A stretch of DNA of 64,000 bases from Rhyzopertha dominica. Its lineage: Eukaryota > Arthropoda > Insecta > Coleoptera > Bostrichidae. Below, piece after piece: positions 1 through 11,639 of this stretch (position 1 is the first letter of the stretch; every line of letters begins with the position of its first letter). Both the position numbers and the translations under genes were made by a program. The stretch covers positions 57,619,325 through 57,683,324 of the forward strand of contig QCXZ01000064.1 in NCBI GenBank assembly GCA_025024175.1, in the 5' to 3' direction. The notes beneath the pieces are model-generated. The model worked only from the letters and a program-made list of their open reading frames with translations. It did not search any database and had not been told where the DNA came from.

Positions 1-656
1 ACAAATATCTATTTTAAAAACGCCCTTTATATCAACGTTGAAATCTAAGCCTCAGCCGTGGTACAAAAGCCTGGAATTCCCGAAACCGGTCGTCAATCAA
101 AACGTCAGCTCCCTTGAGCGTGTCAAAATCCTCGCTCAAAAATAAATATGAACAAATTTTTCTTAACTTGTTAAAGCGCACGTTAAAATGTAGGAATGTT
201 ATTTTTGTACTGATATGCATCGCGAAGAAATTTCAGTAGATTACTCACGGATTTATATTTATGAAGTGTGTGTCGTCATCCATTACCGCGCCGTGCATAT
301 CAGACGGAGCGCCTCCCTCTCGCATTTAGCAAATGCATTTGGCCTTTTCGCGTAGCAGCGAATAGGTAAGAAATTGTACGACCGGAAATATCATGAATAG
401 TGAAGCCAATCTTTCTGCCTGAACCCAAGGCGGGGGAAATCTACGGAATGCAAATCTCGGCTTGCAGATGGGATAGCTCTATATCTTTTTGAAATACCCG
501 GACAGCCTATTATACGCAAATATGAATGTGCAGGGATATCAACCACGAAGTTCGGAAATTGCACTTAACATGTGAGGATGGTATATCTGGCGGTGGGTGC
601 AATGAGAATTTGGAAATTTATCGTTTTCTAAGGCGGCAAATAGTTATTTTCTCCAG
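1..656. other. Unannotated AT-rich flank
   Basis: No coding region, repeat or RNA gene is recognised here. Open frames are short and overlap on opposite strands, as expected by chance. Confidence 0.5.
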
Positions 657-1939
657 AATTGGGTATTATCACTTTTTTTTTGAAAATTACGTAAAATGAA
701 TCTTGAAGTGCATATATATCGTACGCCATGTTAAAAAAAACAAAAAAATATTTGTAGGTGGAGAATTTCAGGTCTGAAGTTCGAATCGTAGGAGTCACCG
801 CCAAAACGCTTCTATCCAAGGTTATTCAACTTGTGACGTCAAGTGTCATGTAAACATTACCGAGGAGCGTGCTGTTTAATGGTGTAGTATCATTCTTGTA
901 TTCGAAAAGCTTTTGTGTGGTGTTTATTGAAAGGACGGTGTAAGAGGTCGCACCAAAAAGTGATTTGTGTAGTTTTACAAGTATCTATTATGTATGGAAA
1001 ACCAAACAAATGTTGTTTTGTACATGGTTATAAAAGTACTTCAGTCAGTACAGCTAACAAAATTTTTGTAACCGTTCATCGATATTATCAACGTATGAAA
1101 AAGTTGTTTAAGGCCCCTAGACGTGATATTCCGAAATCGCAAAGTTTGTTTTTCTGTTGTGATGATCATATTAATTCTTACTGTAAATTTTATTATTCTT
1201 TTTAAGGTTATAAGTGTTTACCATTCAGTTTCCATTTTGTTATAGCATATGCGTTTTAAATTGATAGAGGCAAATGTTATAATAAAGAACGACGTTGTTC
1301 TTCATATATTTGACTGTTAGCCAGACCGGAAATGAGCCGCAAGAACCCCGAAAATAAATGGCAATTTATATTTATTCTGACCTCTAAAATAAATGTCAAG
1401 TTTAGGGTACATTTTTTATTCTTACATTTTTATGTTTACAAATAGTATGTTTCCACTGTGATATAATTATCAATGCTACGTTAATTTGATAAAAAGTTGT
1501 TCACTTATACTGTTGCTTGTTGCTTTTACGTTCCTCATCTCCGCCACGTTGAACCGCTTGTCGCTGTACACAAATTCCATAACAATGAACATGACTTCAG
1601 AAGTCATAACTCATAAGTATTTCATTTTTTCTTGACGTATTTTAATTCGCTTGTCATAAAATGAACGCAAACAACAAACTGATAAATTGACGGGCTGAGG
1701 CTGACGCGTGACGCGCTGACTCCAGATGTAAACAAGCGGCCATTTACAAGACACCTGACGTCACAGCCAATATGTTCGCGTTTTGGCGGTTCCTTTAAAT
1801 ATTCGCATTTTTAATATTAAAAATACACCTTACGATCCATTTTTTCGAATTTATAATTTGTCACAGCTGTTTTGTGGATTAGATGCTACCTATTAATATG
1901 CAATTTAATAAAATATAAATACATGGCAAATACCCAATT
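657..1939 (+). mobile_element. THAP-bearing DNA transposon, copy A (decayed)
   Basis: A 1.28-kb unit bounded by 11-bp inverted termini: AATTGGGTATT on the left, and the same sequence as reverse complement on the right. A second inverted pair lies inside the ends (CACCGCCAAAACG near 797, CGTTTTGGCGGTTC near 1778). The whole unit recurs at 22972-24225 with roughly 90% identity by eye, which fixes the boundaries. The interior carries a broken THAP-domain coding region. A THAP zinc finger in a terminal-inverted-repeat element suggests the P-element superfamily, but no transposase catalytic core remains. The target duplication is not certain because the AATT at each end is self-complementary. Confidence 0.7.
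915..1205 (+). pseudogene. Degenerate THAP zinc-finger coding fragment
   Basis: The translated segment has the THAP layout: a start Cys pair in NKCCFVHG, the FVTV and PRRD-like spacer, and a closing FFCCDDH. THAP domains bind DNA through a C2CH zinc site. The expected second Cys of the first pair is replaced by Tyr (HGYKST), so zinc binding is probably lost. The same Tyr is present in the copy at 23221, so the defect predates amplification. Copy A also lacks about 23 bases after a presumed intron end near 1247. I read it as a non-autonomous relic and not a gene. Confidence 0.65.
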
Positions 1940-2214
1940 GAATCCATTCGAGAACGTAAAAACTTTTCGCGTTCGAGATACAAACAATACTTTTTCGAAA
2001 ACTGCAATAAAATGAGATAATTGTATGTATAACAATATAATTTATATTTGAAATTCTTTAAACTGCTGTTTGAATCAAGATATTTTACGTGCGGTGGCGT
2101 TGTCTGTCATAACGATATCAGCCCAATTAAAAATAAACATTGTTTGTCAACAAAAATAATTTCAGAATTATAATATATTGTAATTATTTATATTCTAAAT
2201 GGTGTTTAGTTGAA
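1940..2214. other. AT-rich gap
   Basis: Between the THAP element and the Crypton relic. Nothing recognisable is seen. The left end of the Crypton copy could lie here. Confidence 0.4.
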
Positions 2215-2410
2215 AATGAGCTCAGAAAGTAAAGAGAAGCATTTACCAAGAGAAGTATTGGAAACGGCGCAAAGTGCTGTTTCACAATTAATCCCCAAAA
2301 AATCGTCGAGACAGTACGAGATCGCCTGCAACAAATTTAAAGATTGATGCAGTTCAAATACTGGCATATTTCGAACATAAAATTAATCAAGTTAAATCTT
2401 CGTCATTATG

Positions 2411-2418
2411 GTCAGTAT
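2411..2418. repeat. 8-bp target-site duplication GTCAGTAT (left)
   Basis: Exact GTCAGTAT here and at 3761-3768 on either side of the hAT-like insertion. The uninterrupted Crypton copy at 55.1 kb has a single related sequence at the same place. Confidence 0.8.
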
Positions 2419-3760
2419 CATGGCCATACCGAAGGGTTGCCAACTCTGGACCCTTCCAATTTCCTATACATTTAGCTGGTTAATAAGGTGTGTACACCTA
2501 AAAATTGCCTTATTTACAAAATTGTAAATACAGTAAAATTTATAGGCAAGTGTATGTCACAATTCTCATCCAGAACTCATATTTGACCCTTGCAAATGAC
2601 CTTCTCTAATAAATCGTTGTCAAATGGTTTCCAAGCTTAATCGATGCCTTGTGCGTTTGGAAGCTGTAACTGCAACATTCTTGTTGTTACGAATCGTTGT
2701 CTTAGGGCGGATATAACTTTAAAAGACTACCTCGGTCAGGATGAGTCATAACACGATTTCTGCTTAATTCAGCCCACCTACCTTTTCCTATAAAGATTGT
2801 TCAACTAACTACTCCTAAATGGAATCACATCAGAATCTGTCATATATTCTGTGATAACTTTAACTTTATTACCAAATTTCTAAATTCACATTACATTTTA
2901 ACAATTAATACAAAAAAAAAATAAAAATACATTCGAACTCGCATTTATGAAAGTCATTTTAAATAATATAACTTTTTGGAATCCAGTAAAAGCATTATCA
3001 GCACGAACTAAAACCAGGTGTGTTGTTAAAATGCAATTAAATATATTTCAGTTTATTTAAATGAAGCTTAATTTGGTTAAAATATTAAGTACCTAGTCGG
3101 TTTTGAGAGCAGTGCACTGGCGATCTAAGAAGGTTGGCTTGACGCATAATGCTAAGACATTTGTCAAATTGAGTTTTAATAACGTTAGTTATCCATCGAG
3201 TTTCTTTCCCTGGGGAGTAAAAATTACTAAAATTGTATCTTTACCATCTTCTGGTGTGAGAAGTTGAAACTGTACTAAAAACGCATTAGTCTTTGATATG
3301 TGTTAATTCTGAATCAGAAATCGTGCTCCTATTAGTAGAACTTTTAAGGTGAAATTTATGTTCCTTTGGTACTTCGTATGATATCATTATATGTTATGTG
3401 GATCACGGATCTTTATTCTCCCAAATAAAATGTATCAACTCATTTTTTGTTAAACGCGGGAGCGATGCATCTGAATGCGCCTCACCTGAGTTCATCAATA
3501 ACGGAATTAGTAATAAAGGGGCTTTGTATAATCAGTGTACATAGAAAACATATAAATAATTTGGGTCTTTATTTCACAGAAGATATTTCAAGTCACCTTG
3601 CAGAAAATTCACCAAAATTATTCATGGAATAAATACTTCATTAATGACTTAAGTACCTATATCTTATAAATATTTATTATTTCTATTTATGTTGAATTAT
3701 ACTCTAGAGGACGTTCCTGCTTTGCCCCCCCCCCCAGACCAAAAGCTGGGTACGCCCATA
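2419..3760. mobile_element. hAT-like DNA transposon inserted in Crypton
   Basis: 1342 bp flanked by the exact 8-bp duplication GTCAGTAT, the size made by hAT (and P) transposases. Its ends are imperfect inverted repeats, CATGGCCATACC on the left and TATGGGCGTACC on the right read inward, with 9 of 12 positions matching. The insertion is precise: it is missing from the otherwise collinear Crypton copy at 54363-55402. The interior is mostly decayed. One short frame near 3450 resembles a hAT C-terminus. An 11-C run lies near the right end. Confidence 0.8.
3447..3632 (+). pseudogene. Possible hAT transposase C-terminal remnant
   Basis: A 61-codon frame reads LSSSITELVIKGLCIISVH. This resembles the segment near the hAT C-terminal dimerisation region, where a 'LSSLALLSIHR' type motif is usual. 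The position inside an element with an 8-bp target duplication supports the reading. No zinc finger or catalytic triad is left. Recognition is by eye only, and the match could be coincidental. Confidence 0.4.
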
Positions 3761-4019
3761 GTCAGTATATTCAATGCTAAAATGTACACAGAAAGCTAAA
3801 GAAATTGTAAATATCAGGAAACTTTCGTGACTAATACCACATTTGAAAAGCAAATCAGTTGAATACCGTCCAAAAAAAGTCCAGAATTCTAACGAAAGAG
3901 ATTTTCACAAGAGGCACGTGATAATAGATTTCTGCTGGAAAAGGTAATTCAAATTAATNTAAATCTATTGACTGATCTAATTCTGAAGCAACTTTTCAGG
4001 TCTTTTTAATTATTGGTAC

Positions 4020-4615
4020 TTATGGAGCTTTGAGAAGAGATGAGCTACTGAAAATAACAACAGATGCTGTAGAAGACAAAAATTCAATTATTATTATAAG
4101 AATTCCTGATTTCCAATCTGTACAATACTGTACTTTACGTCCGACAGTAATTACAAGTCGAAGATTTTTTGTTAAGTGTGTCAAAGAAAAATGTGTTAAT
4201 CTAATGCTTGGCGTCAACAAAATAAGGAATGTGCCAAAAGAGATGCCAACGTATCTAAATTTGTCTCATTCAGAAATTTGTACAGGGCACTGCTTCAGAC
4301 GTCCTTCTGCCACTCTGTTAGCCACCGCAGGCGCCGACACTACAACAATTAAACGACATGGGGGGGGGACGTTTTAGTGCGGTAGCGAAGACTTATATAG
4401 AAGATGCCATTCAAAATAAAATTTCAATCGCAAATAAACTGTTAACATCTTCAGTAGAGCCTACAGAACTTACCAATAATACAATAACGAGCGCAGTAAA
4501 CTTAAACAATTATAGCAGGAGCCTCATTGAACACCCAGCACTAAAAGCAACGATAACCGATAGCACTAGATCTGGCATAAATCGGTACTCTCAATTTACA
4601 TGTAGTGCAAAATAA
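4020..4615 (+). pseudogene. Crypton tyrosine recombinase catalytic domain, one frameshift
   Basis: The catalytic landmarks of a tyrosine recombinase appear in order. GALRRDEL near 4024 carries the first Arg. HCFRR near 4291 is the H-x-x-R motif. KRHGG near 4351 carries the next His. TYIEDAI near 4391 carries the candidate nucleophile Tyr. The frame breaks inside a 9-G run at 4360-4368; removing one G would join the two frames across KRHGG and the Tyr motif, so the break is a homopolymer mutation or a sequencing error. The Trp usual after HGG in this family is not present. The coding region ends at 4615. The other half of the protein lies before the hAT insertion, with further indels, so the copy is probably dead. 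Confidence 0.75.
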
Positions 4616-4817
4616 ATTGTAATCGTCTTGTTACAGGTTTTTTTTTATATATTAAAATGTTATATTATGTAAAAACAAGTTTCGAAGGAATGATAAATTA
4701 TTTTAACATTTGTTCTAGACCGACAAATACTTTGACGTTCTAGAACACAAAAGTATTTCGCGCCTAGGTGACAAGAAAGTTCCCTTTGCAACTTAAAATT
4801 TAACGAAAATGTCAGCT

Positions 4818-5369
4818 TCTGATGACAGTTTCGAAAAAGATGTTTTCTTGATTTTGAAAAATAAATATGCAACATATGTAGGCTACACATAATGTTTTAT
4901 GCTGGGTATCCTCCAAATACACCGACAACGTTTGACAGGTTTGTTTAAAAAATTATTCCTGAGCTATAAAAGATATCAGCTTCAAATTTGATGGGAATAA
5001 TTACGACATAAATTATAAGAAAAACAAGTAACCTGAAGTACGCTGGAGGATTTTTAGACAAGACTGAAACAGTTTTACAATCTTCAATCAATTCCGAGGA
5101 AAACATATCTCATTGATGTATGCCGTAAAACGACCCCTTATTTGAGCCTCTATTACCGTACCTAACTTTCTGTCAACATGCAATTATATGTGTACGTGCA
5201 TGGTTGTTTTGTTTACAACTCGTATATATTAGAATGTTTCTTTTTTATTTTCGCAGCTACTATAACGAAAAGATGCAATAGGTATTACTCATACTTATGT
5301 ATACTATATTATTATAAGAACATTCTGCTCTAGTAAACTGTTGTTAAAAACGCAAAAATGCATTTTCTT
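4818..5369. other. AT-rich gap
   Basis: No recognisable feature. Short frames only. Confidence 0.4.
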
Positions 5370-5690
5370 CATTCAACAAGACAATGCAGCGAACAATTCA
5401 TCAATCCATAGACCTGTTACAAGATGCTGCTCCAGAGGCTTTGCATTGTCCTGCAAGGTTTTCTGACTTATTCCCAATAGAACATAGATCGAATAGCATC
5501 ACCAGGAAGCTTTAGCGATTACACCAGATTTCAGCTACCTGGGATCTATTGCGAATATACTTCTAGCAGGCCTGACCCCGCTTACTACCAAAAAACATCG
5601 ACCACTATATTCGATCTATACCTCTCGGAATGAAGGGTAGGCAGAAACAATGGATGTCAGATTATCACAAGACTAATGGAAGTACGTTAA
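5370..5690 (+). pseudogene. Tc1-like transposase C-terminal fragment
   Basis: Read across frames, this stretch has the end of a Tc1 transposase: a QQDNA block near 5385 (second catalytic Asp), then PARFSDLFPIEH near 5452, matching the conserved 'ARSPDLSPIEH' block. The downstream pattern is like the usual C-terminus. Stops and frameshifts interrupt it. No N-terminal DNA-binding region or inverted terminal repeats were found, so only about a third of the gene survives. Confidence 0.65.
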
Positions 5691-7322
5691 TGTATTATAA
5701 AAAATGATGATTGGTTGTAGTATTAGACGCAATAAAGTTGTTCAGTGTTGATGTTTATAAACTAAAAGCTACTGTATACATAGTAATTACGTTATTTTTT
5801 GCTAACAAGTCGTAAAGCTTCTTGTATTGCTAACTAGCGACGCTAATTTCGAGAATAAATAGACGGCCCGTTTTATTGTTCTTGCGGAGAGCGGCCTCGT
5901 ACAGAAGTTTGTTTCAGATCATTATCCGGACGGGTGTTGTAGATATCTGCTATGCTAATATTACTAACTAAACTATAAACAACCGCCAAACTCAACATAA
6001 TAGCTTATACATTAAACATGAAACGATACAGCGCTATTTGCATAAGATGTAGGAAAGACGACTGAAACCTAGCCACAGTTTGTTTATTTCAATAAGTTAC
6101 TGTTATGGATGCGACTTATATGGCATCCACTAATGAGGATTATTCCGTTATGGAGTGTTTTTTAATTGATATTTCCTTATTTTTGCTTGATCGCGGTATT
6201 ATCGAATTAAATCGCTTATCCCTCACAGAGATTTTACTTGATGGGTAAGATTAGTATTCTTCTAAATTCGATTAGATTGTAAAGTGTCCAGACCTAATAC
6301 CATCAAGTTGTACGTTATTTATATGAACAGAACTTTTTGTAACTTTACAAAAATAGCCTTATTAGTAAATAAACACTTTTGTCTACGTTTTTTGACAAAA
6401 ACATTTTCTTTTCCAATCCCAACTGCTTCTTTGGATATCTGGTAAACCATAAATTTAAATAATAGCAGATATTGGCTTAGGTATTTAAGATAGGTGAGAT
6501 TATTTGTAATTAAAATGAAAAAAAAGAAAAAAACGACTTTACTTTTATGGGCGGAAGTCACTAATATCGTTTTTATAGTGTAATTTAATTCAATACCTGC
6601 CACTTACAGTTATGCCCGTGCATTTTAGAAAGTGTGAACGCCACGTTATAATTTTTCCTAAGGCTTTTAAATGGTATACCTTTAATGACAATATAATTAC
6701 CGGGTGTGTAAGAATCAACCTTGATATTTTTGTAATGGTTGCAAAAGCCTGTAGTTCAGTAACAGCAATTGCTCAAATTCTAAAGATCAACTAGGCGGGA
6801 TCAACCAGATGCACGATAGGGCTTCACAGATTCCATGGATCAGTGTCTATGTAAATTTCGGACATCTCAATAAAGGCCACTTACTGTTTTATATTTAAGA
6901 CTTCCTTCGATGCATGCTATTGTTGGTCGGTGTATATAAACACCGCCTTTTATTTATAATGGTACGTTTAAGATGCTAAACATAGTATAATAATACTATA
7001 ATAACAAAATGTTTATTTCGACTAGGTTGACACCCAACCCTGCATTACTTAAACATATGTGTGTGAATTGTAAATGAAATAAGTTACATTGAAACATAAC
7101 GTTTTAACACATACTTATAAAGAATCTATATCCTACACATTGTACGTTGCAAAATGTGTGTCGCAATCATCCACAATTAAATCGACTTGATTACACGTAA
7201 CACACACAGGTGACCTAGCATAGGCGCTTGATCTCGCATAGTCAATATAAAAAACACTTTTCTGATTTTTATTCATGGGGGGTAACGTAACTGACTTAAC
7301 AAACTAGCTCACGATATATGAC
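5691..7322. other. AT-rich gap
   Basis: No gene, tandem array or transposon domain recognised. Frames at 6319-6603 (minus) and 6612-6794 (plus) look like chance openings. Confidence 0.4.
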
Positions 7323-7920
7323 TTATTTATTTATTTATTTAGTTTGTATTGATCGGTACAACAGGACGGGACCAAAAACATACCGACCCTATAATTTTTT
7401 TTGAACATTTTCTATTTGTACTATGTAAGTATTATAGCATGGATTCCAAACTACCGAACAGTAGTTCAGCAAACTGACCACATAAGCAATATAAAGGTTT
7501 CGTATTGTGTTTGGATTTTTAAACGCCTGGCAACTCCGACGAAGGAAACCCAACATTCTGTTAGCTTTCATTGTAATACTGTTAATGTGTTGGTCAAAAA
7601 GTAATTTGGAGTCAAGCGTTATACCCAAGTCACGCACTTGCTTAACAGTTTGCAGAACACCGCCTGATAAGGAAAATGCTGTAGGTATTACAATATTGTT
7701 TCTAGTAAAAGTAATATGACGGCACTTTTTAAGGTTTAAATGTAAATTGTTATCGCTGCAATATTGTGATAGTTTATTTAAATCTTTTTGAAATTTTGTT
7801 ATATCATCCTGACAAGTAATGCTGTGATAGATTTTTAAATCATCGGCATACATTATATATTTTCAGAACTGAAAGCATTTAGAGATATCATTGATGTATA
7901 TATTGAACAATAATGATTGT
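7323..7920 (-). pseudogene. LINE reverse transcriptase 3' fragment with TTTA-repeat tail
   Basis: On the minus strand the reading begins with LLFNIYINDI and MYADDLKIY (RT catalytic motif with the paired Asp). It continues to VRDLGITLD and LNYCSVVWNPCYN, the thumb region of Jockey/CR1-group LINEs. After codon 154 it passes quickly into a short 3' region ending in a (TAAA)n tail at 7323-7340 (TTTA repeats on the plus strand). The tail marks the 3' terminus of the retrotransposed copy, and the 5' side is truncated. The main 7389-7853 frame is open, but the upstream RT and endonuclease are missing. Confidence 0.8.
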
Positions 7921-7923
7921 GGA

Positions 7924-8610
7924 TTAATTTATATATAAACACAATACATCATAGTTGACACTGTATTTTAAGAGAACACATGTCAAATTCATGCACGAGA
8001 TCACTAGTATGGTATTTCCTGTAAGGATAATAACCATGTCTGATAAAATACAAATATTTATATAATTTCGCGCTCTGCGTTCAGGGGCTAATGTATGATT
8101 ATTATAATACAGATCCCAAGCAACAGAACAATACATTAATTTTTAACAAATGCAAAGACTCAGTTGGTTTAAAGTTTGAGGTGTTCCTAGGTACATATCC
8201 TAACAATTTTGTTCCCTATATAATTTATGTGGAGCACAAAAGCTAACTGACAAACCATAATCACACCTGAGTCCCTAATTTGATAAACTTCGTCGATTTC
8301 AGTGTTTCGTAGTGTATATTTGTATACTACGTTGACAATTTTTTTTTCAAAAAGCTTATCACTTTACATCTTTTAGAATTTATTTTGTTTTATAAAACAC
8401 CAATCACTAAACCTATTGAAATCGCATGTAGCAAGGGATAATCTTCTACTGATATACTATATAAGTGGCTAATTTCAAGTCGTCAACATAAGTATAACGT
8501 TGGCTATTAAGTTGACACAAGATATTAAAACCATCTCAAGAAACATAAGATAGCATGATTGACAGAGTCGAACGCTTTTGACATAACTGTATATATAACA
8601 TCCATTTCTG
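7924..8610 (-). pseudogene. Second, older LINE fragment
   Basis: Read on the minus strand across several frames: IYTVMSKAFDSVNH near 8590 (RT motif A, with the first Asp changed), YVDDLKLATY near 8485 (motif C), KCKVISF near 8360, then YCSVAWDLYYN near 8120. The last of these duplicates the thumb motif of the neighbouring fragment. The order is right for one LINE but frameshifts and stops are many. It abuts the 7323-7920 fragment in the same orientation, so the two represent separate insertions or a tandem rearrangement. Confidence 0.65.
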
Positions 8611-11009
8611 TTCTTTGAGTCTAGACTAGGCTAAGATTAAAAAGATTAAAATCATATCACTAGAAAAAGAACAGTTGAAACAACATTTAACATGATGCGT
8701 TTTTGCAGTCTTGCTGGTTGCATTTATTCTGTCAGATAACTTTGCCCATATGAGCACTTTCTATATCATTTGTAAGGCCCAACAACACTTTAAGAAGAGA
8801 AAAAGCATACCGCACGCAAAAAATATCACTACTTAAATGTAAGGAATTATAGCAAATACAAAAAAAAACAGATAAGTAGAAATTATCTTCGGTGCATTAT
8901 TGATGAAACCTCATAGTAAATCATTAAAAGACACTATTAAATTTAACACATCAACGAACGGTTTCAATTGGTCGCCCATCGTCAGGAGTATCCTCAAGAA
9001 ATTTTGTTTATGTGACAAAATGAAAGATTTTGTAATTTGGGTTTTGAAAGTGCAGGTTCACAAAACTCAACATTTATGATGTCCATTTTATGTTCTCACA
9101 GCACATTTCAACAAAATTCTTTTACGCTATTTTAATCGAATCGAAACCATTAAACAAACGCTTATTAAACACAACGCGTTTTTATTCTTTGTAGGACTCT
9201 AATTTAAAACTTGTGCCTACGACAATCCAGGATATAAAGCATGCTCATTTATCGAAGCCTTGAAGATTTCTTTCCGTTTTTCCTTGTTGGCCGTTCGACC
9301 GGCTATGATCGTTGCCCAAGAATTTTTATTGTCCTAAGATATTTCAGGATACTGTATTCAAGGGAAATTGCTGTATCTCGGTAATTATCACTGGCTCATA
9401 CCCGTAGCTGTAAAAAGTTCTTGAGATGCCAGTAGCAAAGGTAATTAAATACCTGTGAAGTGAGCATGAAGCTTGTTTACTGTATGTGCCAACAAATTGG
9501 TATATTCATAAATTGAAGTTATAGGTTACCCTTTGTTATAGTCTATACTATTCAATTTTTATATTTGTATATCTAAATTCCTCATATTCAAATTAGGGTG
9601 AAGATTTTGTTCTTTGTTAAGTTTGTTTTTTTTGGTTAAAATATTTCCAAACGTTTTAATTTCGTATATTTCCTTTCGAGCTACATTAGGAAATCTTATT
9701 TATTTTCTGTTGCATCTAATGCATTTAAAACAACTAAGATGCAAAAAACTCTAATAGTTTCTCATAGATCCAAAGTTGATTTATACAATTCACCAGGCAG
9801 ATGCTTTAAAACTAGCTTAAAAATTAATGTTTTTTGCGTCATAACTTTTAAACTGACACAATGTAGCAAAGCATGTTATTAAATTCTAGTCGTTTAATAA
9901 AGAACAGTTGATTGAAAACAGATTAATAACTATCATTAAATGATATCCTTACTTATTAATGTCACATCTGGATAAACACAGGTTAACTTCAATAAGTTTT
10001 AGTTATAGATATCATTAAAGCAGTTAAAAATATGACTTGAATGAAGTAAACTGTTTCTGTACCTGGGGATGCTTGTCTGAGAGCTAATAGCGAGCAGTAA
10101 CTAAAGTAAACCCTTTAGTTATTAGTCTATTAACATAATAAACAGAAACAAATTTCAGTAAAATTTTATGTATGATAATTATGTATTTTTGGGTTAGCCG
10201 CTAGGACCTATCGAAAATGGTGTTTATTTTTCTCCCATGTGTAGGTGTTGCATCCGACGACCGTATTTTTAGAAATACGGTACAGTGTAGAAGTATCATT
10301 TAAAAGTGTTTTATACAGGATTTACCCCAAGAAGATATGGCTGCTGGAACGCAGTTTTCATTATGTTCTCTGATACTTTGCAGTGGTAGCAAAGATAAAT
10401 TNTTTCCTTTGTACTTATAGTAAACACGCACTTCTCAAGAGTCCTGATTTTCTTTTTTTATAAACAAAATTATGTGATCGTGTTTTCAGTAGTTGCACTG
10501 AGAGTGCGCTAATTGATTTCTAAGGAGTGAGTAAATAAAGATCCACATTTGATTAGTAAAACGTAGGTACCTACCTTTGATACAATTTCACAATTANGCT
10601 ACACAAGTTACGTTAGGGTCTTATCCCATTGAATGAATTATTATTCTGTTTCATTGTACTATCAGTTGTTGCAACAAAGAGTATGTCACCCTGCGAGTTC
10701 TCCTGGTTTAGCATCTTTAGAGCTTTTCAATTCTTTACGACACGACTGTTGCATTTCTAGAATGGCCCCTAAAACTCTTTGAAGCCACAAATTAACTGTA
10801 TCTATCGGATGAGCCTGTGTGACTATAAACATATTCCATCAGAATGTAGAAACACGAAAGAAATAATCCACTGTAATGTATTTCACTAAATCATGACTTT
10901 TTGGTTAACCCTCGTATGCACTAGTTGCTCGAGTTAATAAAACAGATATCTGTACAAACGCTATCGTCTTGACTTTAAACCTAAATGTGTTTACGCTCTT
11001 GCGCCAACT
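8611..11009. other. Unannotated AT-rich stretch
   Basis: No element or gene domain recognised on either strand over 2.4 kb. Isolated N bases occur near 10402 and 10597. Confidence 0.4.
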
Positions 11010-11243
11010 TTTTGTACGTTGCGAGTTTTTTTGTCGACCGAAGCCGTGTGGACTTTTTTGTGAAGCTACGGGAAAACGCAGATCCCAAATAGTATTTAGT
11101 TTTAATACGGTTTAGTATCACGATTACAAACGGGCGTGCTGTGCGGGTATACACGGAGTGTTTTTCAATTTGTGTTTTCGAAAATTATTTTTGTGAGTCA
11201 GTGGCTGATGGACTAGATAGAGGACGAAATCTCGCCCTGGACT
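11010..11243 (+). other. Possible 5' noncoding exon ending in strong splice donor
   Basis: A locally GC-richer patch ends in GGACT followed by GTAAGTGATAT, a near-perfect donor. It has no long open frame. It might be an untranslated first exon of a host gene or a chance match. No acceptor partner was found. Confidence 0.2.
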
Positions 11244-11639
11244 GTAAGTGATATTTTGTATACTATACATTTATGCCTACTAAATTTGATGATATGCATT
11301 ATGCGTTTAAAAATTTATACAAGGAACGTTTAATTTTCTCAAAAAAAGCACCTCGTTCTATTTGTATGAATTTTTTTTGATGCCTCACTTAACTTGGCCT
11401 CTTTGATGATTAGTGTATTTCGACAAAGATTTCTATTGCGTAAATTACTGAATCAATCACCACCAAATATCTTAGATACCTATTTCGAATTCTCTAAATA
11501 TGTGCCAATTTAATACCGTTACCTATATTCTAAAGGAGTCTGAACTGCGAACTCATGTTATTTCGAGTTGAGTTTACAATCCTTTTTATTTTTGTCGGTA
11601 CTGGTTCCTGAGTTAATTAGTTAATCCAAATGCTTATTT
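11244..11639. other. AT-rich gap
   Basis: Nothing recognisable. Confidence 0.4.

Larger units (their letters stand above)
2215..4817 (+). mobile_element. Crypton-like tyrosine-recombinase transposon, copy 1 (interrupted)
   Basis: Two blocks, 2215-2418 and 3761-4817, align with a single block on the minus strand at 54363-55402. They are separated by a hAT-like insertion. The first block begins with an ATG and encodes an acidic-to-basic N-terminus containing QLIPKKSSRQYE, which the other copy shares. The second block encodes the tyrosine recombinase core. Similarity between copies extends past the coding end to a 35-bp block at 4712-4746 and ends near 4817. Cryptons move by tyrosine recombinase without terminal inverted repeats, and none were found. 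The true left end is not defined because copy 2 is cut by an LTR element. Confidence 0.75.

Noticed and set aside
779..800. GTTCGAATCGTAGG, reminiscent of a tRNA T-arm
   Set aside because: No cloverleaf around it; the sequence belongs to the THAP transposon and recurs in its second copy.
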